NCBI GenBank assembly: GCA_020635285.1
Contig: JACKAB010000044.1
Span: forward strand, 248,001-312,000
Direction: 5' to 3'
DNA length: 64,000 nucleotides
DNA from: Ignavibacteriales bacterium
GTDB lineage: Bacteria > Bacteroidota > Ignavibacteria > Ignavibacteriales > Melioribacteraceae
Of the stretch, positions 57,926 through 64,000 are shown one piece after another. Numbering within the stretch: the first letter of the stretch is position 1; each line of letters begins with the position of its first letter. A program made the translations under genes and the position numbers. Below the pieces are notes generated by a model. That model did no database searches, had not been told where the DNA came from, and saw nothing but the letters and a program-made list of their open reading frames with translations.

Positions 57926-60511
57926 GTGATCCGGAAAACATCATTTTTTTTAATCCTTGTCGTACTATTTTCTTTTTCATGCTCTAGTTTTGATTCAAAT
58001 AAAAAACAGAATTATGTAGCTGATAGTCTATCTGCAATAATTAAAACTGAAGCAATTATAAATGAAAATTTAGAAAGTGCGAGACAAAAATATGTTGATG
58101 CTTTAATGTATAAGTCTTTAAAAAATGAATCCGAAGCACTATTCGCATTTGATTCTGCAATGTCAATAATTGGTGAACTAAGTTACTATCCTAATATTGA
58201 TGAAAATGAAGCTTACACAGAACTTGAAGTCTCAATTCTTGATGATTATAACACCTATATTGCCAGCCTTGAAAAACTACCTGAAAATGCTCCTGTTTAT
58301 GCTGTTGAAGAGTGGATGAATAATAATATTCCCGAACTTGTCGTTTCTGAAGAAGATTCAACTAATAATGAAAGTGTTATTGTAATTGGAGATTTTCCGC
58401 TCGAAATAAATAATCATGTTGAACAGTATATTGAATATTTTACCGGAAGAGGCAGAACCAATATGGAATACTGGCTCCAAAGAACAGGTTATTATTTTCC
58501 TATGATGGCAAAAATTTTCAAAGAAGAAGAAGTTCCAACTCAATTAATATTTTTAAGTCTTATGGAAAGCGGATTAAAACCAAATGCAAAATCCTGGGCG
58601 CGTGCAGTTGGCCTTTGGCAATTTATGAAAGGCACAGGCAGAATGTATGACTTAAAAGTTGATTTTTATGTTGATGAAAGACGCGACCCTGAAAAATCTA
58701 CTAGAGCTGCTGCAAGACATTTACGTGATTTATATTTTTCTCTAAATGATTGGTATTTGGCAATTGCTTCTTATAACAGTGGCGAAGGAAGAGTAAGAAG
58801 TGCAATGCGTAGAAGTGGTGGAACTGATTTTTGGGAAATGCGAAGATTCCTTCCGCGTGAAACAAGAAATTATGTCCCTCAATATATTGCTGTTACATTG
58901 ATTGCAAGCCAACCTGAAAAATATGGCTTCTCTAATATAGTTTATGAAACCCCAATTGATTATGTAAAACATACCGTGAATGAGTCAATTGATTTAGCGG
59001 TTTTGGCAAAGTGTGCAAATGTATCTTTGGAAGAAATGAAAAGATTAAACCCCGAATTAACACAGCATAATACTCCGCCAAATTATCCCGGCGGATATGA
59101 ATTAAGAGTTCCGTCAAAGTATTATGATTTATTTGTAAAAAATATTCAATCAATTCCTGACGATGCTAAATTGCAATATATTGTTCACACTGTAAAAAGC
59201 GGTGAAACTTTATCTGGAATTTCTGATAAATACGGAGTTGGTATTTCTCAACTTGCAAAGTTTAATAATATTTCCACCAAATCAAGAATTTATCCGAATG
59301 TGAAATTAAAAATTCCGGTTTCAAAATACGCTTCCTCAGATGATTTAGAAAATACTGATATTGCATTTGCTGTTGAAGCAGGGGATGGGGACGATGTTGA
59401 TGATTTAACTGTTTCAAATAATGGCCAAGCGCCATATAAAATGGTAGTTAATGAAAATTCTGATGATGATAAGTTTTTAAAGCTTTATCAGCAGAGAATT
59501 GGAGATTCAGTTTCTGTTATAGTTCCTGATGATAAATCATTAGTAAATTATACTGTAAAAAGCGGAGATAACTTAATAGAATTAGCCGATTTATTTCAAG
59601 TTCGTGTCTCTGATATTAGAAACTGGAATAATTTGCCTTATACAACCACAATTCATGTGGGCCAAACTTTAGATTTTTATGTCCCAAATGATAAGGTTGA
59701 TGAATTTGCAAAAATAGATAGTTATAATAGAACTACAAAACTTGCGACTCTCTACCAATCAACCGGCGAAGAATGGATTGAACATAGAATTAGAAATGGT
59801 GAAAATCTAGGTTCAATTGCTATGAAATATGGTACTACAGTATCTAAAATTAAAAAGTGGAATGGATTAAGAAGCAGCAGAATTTACAAAGGTAAGAAGC
59901 TGATGATTCATACTGGAAATAGTTCAAATGCAGTCGCTGCCAATGTGTCAGCTCCATTAGAACCTAAAACCAATGTAGTTAAGTATAAAGTAAAAAAGGG
60001 TGATACTTTAGGTGAAATTGCAGAAAAATTTAATGTAAATATTTCTAGTTTAAGAAAGTGGAATAAGCTAAACTCTAACAGCATTTTTGTTGGAAGAACT
60101 TTAAAAGTATATTCAAATTCTGATTACGAAGAAGATGAGGCAATTGTTGATAACATTTTTTACACCGTTAAAAAAGGTGATACAATTGGTAAAATAGCGT
60201 ATAAAAATAAAGTTGAAATAAATGATGTTAAAAATTGGAATAATCTCTCATCAAATACAATTTTACCAGGACAAAAATTAAAAATTGGTCAATCTAAAAT
60301 TGCAAGTACTGTCGTACAGCCATCTAATGATTCAGACCGCAGAACACACATTGTTAAAAAAGGTGAGACTTTGGGTCACATTGCAGAAGAATATCATGTG
60401 AGAGCAAGCGATATTAGAAATTGGAATGGAATTAGAGGGAGCGTGATTAGACCTGGTCAAAAATTAACAATCTTTCCAAGAGCGAGTAATAAATTAGCAA
60501 GTAAAAAATAA
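57926..60511 (+). CDS. Membrane-bound lytic transglycosylase (MltD-like) with six LysM repeats
   Basis: An 861-residue lipoprotein: lipobox FSFSCSS (Cys19), an N-terminal helical region, an SLT domain near residues 190-330 with the catalytic Glu (about 214) in LMESGLKPNAKSWARAVG and AIASYNSGEGRV. Then six LysM repeats (starting near 420, 540, 620, 690, 750 and 810; e.g. YTVKSGDNLIELADLFQV, HIVKKGETLGHIAEEYHV), against two in E. coli MltD. It cleaves peptidoglycan between MurNAc and GlcNAc. Start GTG with GAGG 6 bases upstream. Confidence 0.94.
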   Translation: MIRKTSFFLILVVLFSFSCSSFDSNKKQNYVADSLSAIIKTEAIINENLESARQKYVDALMYKSLKNESEALFAFDSAMSIIGELSYYPNIDENEAYTELEVSILDDYNTYIASLEKLPENAPVYAVEEWMNNNIPELVVSEEDSTNNESVIVIGDFPLEINNHVEQYIEYFTGRGRTNMEYWLQRTGYYFPMMAKIFKEEEVPTQLIFLSLMESGLKPNAKSWARAVGLWQFMKGTGRMYDLKVDFYVDERRDPEKSTRAAARHLRDLYFSLNDWYLAIASYNSGEGRVRSAMRRSGGTDFWEMRRFLPRETRNYVPQYIAVTLIASQPEKYGFSNIVYETPIDYVKHTVNESIDLAVLAKCANVSLEEMKRLNPELTQHNTPPNYPGGYELRVPSKYYDLFVKNIQSIPDDAKLQYIVHTVKSGETLSGISDKYGVGISQLAKFNNISTKSRIYPNVKLKIPVSKYASSDDLENTDIAFAVEAGDGDDVDDLTVSNNGQAPYKMVVNENSDDDKFLKLYQQRIGDSVSVIVPDDKSLVNYTVKSGDNLIELADLFQVRVSDIRNWNNLPYTTTIHVGQTLDFYVPNDKVDEFAKIDSYNRTTKLATLYQSTGEEWIEHRIRNGENLGSIAMKYGTTVSKIKKWNGLRSSRIYKGKKLMIHTGNSSNAVAANVSAPLEPKTNVVKYKVKKGDTLGEIAEKFNVNISSLRKWNKLNSNSIFVGRTLKVYSNSDYEEDEAIVDNIFYTVKKGDTIGKIAYKNKVEINDVKNWNNLSSNTILPGQKLKIGQSKIASTVVQPSNDSDRRTHIVKKGETLGHIAEEYHVRASDIRNWNGIRGSVIRPGQKLTIFPRASNKLASKK

Positions 60512-60745
60512 AAGGCTGGCGTAAAAATAGTTTTATTTAATTATTAAATGAGTTTCTAAATTACTCAGAAATCATAGATATTAAATGTATTTTTTATGAT
60601 CGCCAACCTTTACAATTTTATTTGCATCAAAATAAAGAACAATCTTTAACAAATTCTAATCAATTAAATTATCCAAGATAGCTTAACATATTGGGAATGA
60701 TATCTTATTAAGTATCACTTAAATTAGAATATCCAGATTATAACA

Positions 60746-61660
60746 TCATTTCAGTAAAATCATCTTATTAGTTTTAACAAAATTACCGGATGATATTGTG
60801 TAAAAATAAATACCGCTTACTAATTTAGAAGCATTAAAATTTACCTCGTAATTACCGGCCTTTTTGTAATCATTAATTAAACTTGCCACCTCTTTTCCTA
60901 AAATATTATAAATTCTTAACTGCGTATAATTATTTTCTGAAAGACTAAAACTGATCTTAGTTGTGGGGTTAAATGGATTTGGATAATTTTGCTTTAATTC
61001 AAATTTAGCTGGAACTGAATTATCAATTTTAGAAACATCAGTTGTCCCATCTATTATTCCAGCTGAAAGTAGAGAAAAATGCTGCGGATAAATAATGAAC
61101 TGATTATTCACTATTTCTTTTCTTATTGCTTCTTTATCAATTGAATTCTCATTTACATAAAAAACTTCAATTTTGTTTGGATCATTAATATTCAATAAAG
61201 TTAGAAAATATGATATTTTATCCATATTCAGTTTTAAGAATGCTTCTTTATTTTGTTCAAACCAATAATAGCCGTTTGGATTATATCCTGAAGTTTCTCC
61301 CGTAATTTCAACAAATAATGAAAACAATCTCATCACGCCCTTGGGCTGCTCCAAAACTCCCAAATCGCACCAGAAATTCCCCATGTTTATAACAATATCA
61401 ATATTTTCTGTTAAACCTCCAGCTGGAATTCCAAATTCTGCTCCCACAAAAATGTTATATAAAAATTGTGCAGAAGTATATTCAAGTGGAAATGTAGCTG
61501 ACTTAAATGTAAAACTTTCACCTTCTTGCATTGTTCCTGACATTATCTCAAAACTATTATCGTTATCGCAGTTCTCAATTTTGACTGAATAGTTTATTTG
61601 ATAGGGCTGCGCTGTTAATGAAATAAAGCCTAAGAGTAAAATCATTACAATTTTTTTCAT
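60746..61660 (-). CDS. Secreted protein with T9SS C-terminal sorting domain, paralog 1
   Basis: A 304-residue protein with signal peptide (MKKIVMILLLGFISLTAQ). The N-terminal domain is unrecognised. The C-terminal roughly 80 residues are the type IX sorting domain: NYPNPFNPTTKISFSL, then LRIYNILGKEVASLIND and VSGIYFYTI to KMILLK. The sorting domain directs transport by the type IX system. It is paralogous to the next gene: both share a segment like EAFLKL and the CTD. Lies 134 bases from it on the same strand. Confidence 0.88.
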   Translation of the reverse strand: MKKIVMILLLGFISLTAQPYQINYSVKIENCDNDNSFEIMSGTMQEGESFTFKSATFPLEYTSAQFLYNIFVGAEFGIPAGGLTENIDIVINMGNFWCDLGVLEQPKGVMRLFSLFVEITGETSGYNPNGYYWFEQNKEAFLKLNMDKISYFLTLLNINDPNKIEVFYVNENSIDKEAIRKEIVNNQFIIYPQHFSLLSAGIIDGTTDVSKIDNSVPAKFELKQNYPNPFNPTTKISFSLSENNYTQLRIYNILGKEVASLINDYKKAGNYEVNFNASKLVSGIYFYTISSGNFVKTNKMILLK

Positions 61661-61732
61661 AATTCTTCCTTCTATTTTGGTAAAATTGCAAGTAATAGAA
61701 AAATTATCGAAAGAAAAGCGTTTTTATTGAGG

Positions 61733-61760
61733 TAAAAAAAAGGGCAGCAAATGCTACCCT
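61733..61760 (-). terminator. Terminator after T9SS paralog 2 (minus direction)
   Basis: Stem AGGGCAGC / GCTACCCT (61741-61748 with 61753-61760, one mismatch), loop AAAT. On the minus strand it is followed by a run of eight T (the A-run at 61734-61741). It separates the two paralogs. Confidence 0.8.
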
Positions 61761-61794
61761 AATTTTGTGGAACAAGTCTATAAGAAACTTTTGG

Positions 61795-62731
61795 CTATTT
61801 CATTAAAATCATTTTGTTTGTTTGTGTAAAATTACCAGAAGTTAAACTATAAAAGTACATTCCGCTTGGTAAATTTGAAGCATTAAAATTTACAGTATGT
61901 GTTCCGGCAGATTGATTATCATTTATTAGAGATTGAACTTCTTGACCAAGTGAATTATAAACTGATAATTTAGTAAAACCAGAGTTTGGTAAATTATAGC
62001 TAATTGTTGTGCTTGGATTAAATGGATTTGGATAATTTTGAGCTAATTCATATTCGTTTGGAGTTGTTTCTAATGAATTTACGTCTGTTGGAGTTGGAAC
62101 AACAACTTTGAAACCAACGCCAATTGTTGAAAAATGTTTTGAATAAATTGATAAATAATCACTTTCAACAGCTTTTCTTATACCTACAAAATCAGCTTGT
62201 TCTTGTTGATTTACATAAAAAGGTGTAAAATCATCAATTGAATATGATAAATAATTTAAGAATGGGTTTATTTTATTTAACGGTAATTTTAAGAAAGCTT
62301 CTTTGTCATTCTTCTAAATAGTAATATTGGTTTGCACTATAAGATCCACTATTTTCTCCGGTTACCAATATTTTAAGATAAAGTAACTTTAATAAATCAT
62401 TTTCTGATTTTAAATTTGCTAAGTCAATATCACATAATCCGGCTAACTTAATATCAATATGAATGTTTTCTTTCAAGCTATTTACAGGAAAACCTAATTG
62501 ACCGCCGACTATTAAATTATAGAAAAATTGTGCTTCAGTATTTCCTTTTGGAAGTGTGTACTCACCAAATTCCATATTATCTCCTTCAAACATAATTCCG
62601 CTGAAGAGTTGTAAATTGGATATTTCTCCGCAGCCTTCCACCGAGAAAGTATATGAAATTGTGTGCGATTGTGCAAAAGTTAAACTTGCAAATAGTAAAC
62701 TTAGCAAAAGAGTTGAGATTTTTGTCTTCAT
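61795..62731 (-). pseudogene. Secreted protein with T9SS sorting domain, paralog 2, one frameshift
   Basis: About 312 residues joined. Start ATG 62729-62731 with signal peptide (MKTKISTLLLSLLFASLTFA). The frame stops near 62306 but a one-base deletion (an A missing in GAAGAA) restores it: YYYLEENDKEAFLKLPLNK continues to the sorting domain NYPNPFNPSTTISYNL ... SGMYFYSL ... KMILMK, ending at TAG 61795-61797. Close relative of the downstream paralog, which supports reading it as one gene. Both proteins are cargo of the type IX system. Confidence 0.85.
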
Positions 62732-62819
62732 TTTATTTTTCCTTTTGTTTTGAAATTTTACTTGCAATAAGTAGTATTTTGAGATGGCGTTTGTGATTTG
62801 GAACAACATGAATGAAAAA

Positions 62820-62850
62820 AAAGCCCACATTGCAGCGGGCTTTATTTTTA
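62820..62850. terminator. Hairpin terminator, probably for the MFS gene
   Basis: Stem AAAGCCC / GGGCTTT (62820-62826 with 62837-62843), 10-base loop, with A and T runs on both sides. It lies 175 bases downstream of the MFS stop and upstream of the T9SS gene start on the minus strand. Confidence 0.75.
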
Positions 62851-63017
62851 CTAATGTTTAATTAGTAATTATATATATATTTTAATCTCTTTACTTAAAC
62901 TTTTTATTAAAGTGCTACACTATGGAATGTGACACATTAATCTAGTATTTAAAAAAGCTTACAATTTTGTTTTTAGAGATTTTCGTTTTTAGTGTGCTTT
63001 CATTATAAATATTTAAT

Positions 63018-64000
63018 TTAAGAGTTGTTAGCAAATTTAATTTCTAACTCATCAACCCTTTTTTGGTGCTTATCAAAATTTATTAATCTGATTAACACTA
63101 ACATAATAACTGCAAAAACAACGTAAATTAGAATTGTATATTCCCAACTAAGAAATCCTTTTAGTTGTCCCATAATAGCAGCGCCGCCTGCAAGTCCAAG
63201 ATTAGAAACAGCCATGTAAAGTGTAAACTGTGTTACAGATATTCTCTTCCAGCAAAGCTGCATAGCGGTTGCAAAGATGGCAATTGTCGAAAATGTTATC
63301 AAGGTGTAGAAGCCAATTACAAAACCAATCACTAACCATTCAAGTTGCCAATAGTCTTTTAGAAATGACATTGAAGCAACTAATAAAATTAGTAGTGTTA
63401 CGTATATGGATATCATTTTTACTTTGCCAAAATAATCAATAAGAAAACCGCCGATTACCATTCCAAGTATTCCTGAAATCAAATTTGCAGTTGCAAAGAT
63501 TTGTGAATATTGTGTGTCTGCCCAACCAAGCTGCTGAACAGTAAAAACTGGCAACAAAGTATCGATCAAGCCTCTGCCAACCATGAAACTGAATGCAGCA
63601 ATTCCCATTGTAATACTAACGGGTAAAAAGAAAACTTTGTATAAACTTTTAAATATAACTTTCCAGCTATGTAATTGAATTTTAGCTGCAGTTTTAGATG
63701 CCTCTCCTTTAGTCCAAGGTAATAATTTTTCACCAGGCCTTTCTCTGAGTAACAATGGCACAAATATTATAATAGATATAAAAACTGAAAACGATACTAT
63801 CGCATAAAAATATCCGTAGTTACTCATTATCCAACTGCCGGAAGCAACTGATGCAGATATTCCAAGTGTTTTTGATCCCCACATCAAACCGTTTGCTCTT
63901 GCCTGCTGATCTACAGGCAAAATATCAATTGCCATTCCATCAACTGCAATATCTTGAGAAACTTCAAAAAAGCTGACTATAAATCCTAATACCATTAAAG
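63018..64000 (-). CDS. MFS transporter, AmpG-like (cut by window end)
   Basis: A minus frame of at least 326 residues that stays open to the window edge, so the N-terminal half is outside. The segment EVSQDIAVDGMAIDILPVDQ matches the AmpG/PAT family plan (SQDIxxDxxxxxIL). Nine or so membrane helices are visible. AmpG imports anhydro-muropeptides for peptidoglycan recycling; other members carry acetyl-CoA. The stop is at 63018. It fits the neighbouring lytic transglycosylase, but the substrate is inferred. Confidence 0.82.
   Translation of the reverse strand, partial: LMVLGFIVSFFEVSQDIAVDGMAIDILPVDQQARANGLMWGSKTLGISASVASGSWIMSNYGYFYAIVSFSVFISIIIFVPLLLRERPGEKLLPWTKGEASKTAAKIQLHSWKVIFKSLYKVFFLPVSITMGIAAFSFMVGRGLIDTLLPVFTVQQLGWADTQYSQIFATANLISGILGMVIGGFLIDYFGKVKMISIYVTLLILLVASMSFLKDYWQLEWLVIGFVIGFYTLITFSTIAIFATAMQLCWKRISVTQFTLYMAVSNLGLAGGAAIMGQLKGFLSWEYTILIYVVFAVIMLVLIRLINFDKHQKRVDELEIKFANNS

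Noticed and set aside
1..64000. CRISPR array, insertion sequence, prophage or integrase
   Set aside because: No regular spaced repeats, transposase or integrase motifs were seen anywhere in the window.

Overview
The window is AT-rich (roughly two thirds A+T by eye) Gram-negative chromosomal DNA. Many proteins start with signal peptides ending in FAQ or similar, there are two secreted proteins with a type IX secretion C-terminal sorting domain (NPFNPTT ... GIYFY ... KMILLK pattern), a TonB-dependent receptor, GldM-like and TolQ-like envelope proteins and DPP-IV-type peptidase. Together these suggest the Bacteroidota/Chlorobiota/Ignavibacteriota group, most likely an Ignavibacteria-like organism. 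The phylum is inference; no rRNA is present.

Layout. 1-4.6 kb: a cut-off DPP-IV peptidase, then a four-gene envelope cluster (TolQ/GldL-like membrane protein, small coiled-coil protein, GldM-like periplasmic shaft, outer-membrane barrel) ending at a terminator. 4.7-10.4 kb: housekeeping (clpP, tig, tRNA-Leu, murA) and small unknown proteins. 10.4-13.3 kb: an M16 peptidase pair, one active and one lacking the zinc motif. 13.7-20 kb: a TetR-TolC-MFP-RND efflux operon with two operator-like palindromes. 20-21.6 kb: a small accessory island with a frameshifted DUF559 nuclease between hairpin repeats, a remnant of a type IIG restriction-modification gene, and a DUF2975 gene. 21.8-30.2 kb: radical SAM/B12 protein, NarL-type regulator, TonB receptor, an unusual membrane gluzincin-TPR protein, and a CCA-transferase-like enzyme. 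30.4-40.4 kb: a TolC-MacA-MacB type operon with one ATPase and five tandem permeases. 40.5-44 kb: a large broken outer-membrane protein. 44-57 kb: Nudix, PAP2, PfkB kinase, mtnA, recO, htrA, LamG protein, aroC, MBL hydrolase, an ABC importer, phosphoesterase and an acyl-CoA carboxylase subunit; most of these are interrupted by single-base indels. 57-64 kb: DUF1207-like protein, LysM lytic transglycosylase, two paralogous T9SS cargo proteins and a cut-off AmpG-like MFS transporter.

How it fits together. Envelope traffic dominates: two complete tripartite export systems, a candidate energised trans-envelope apparatus at 1.5-4.6 kb, T9SS cargo, and cell-wall enzymes (MurA, MltD-like).

A caution for any reader: at least two dozen interruptions, nearly all one base in or next to a homopolymer, are concentrated at 42.8-56.4 kb, including in genes that should be essential or central (aroC, carboxylase). 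I read most as sequence errors in the assembly, not decay. The DUF559 and restriction-modification pieces at 20-21 kb look like real decay.
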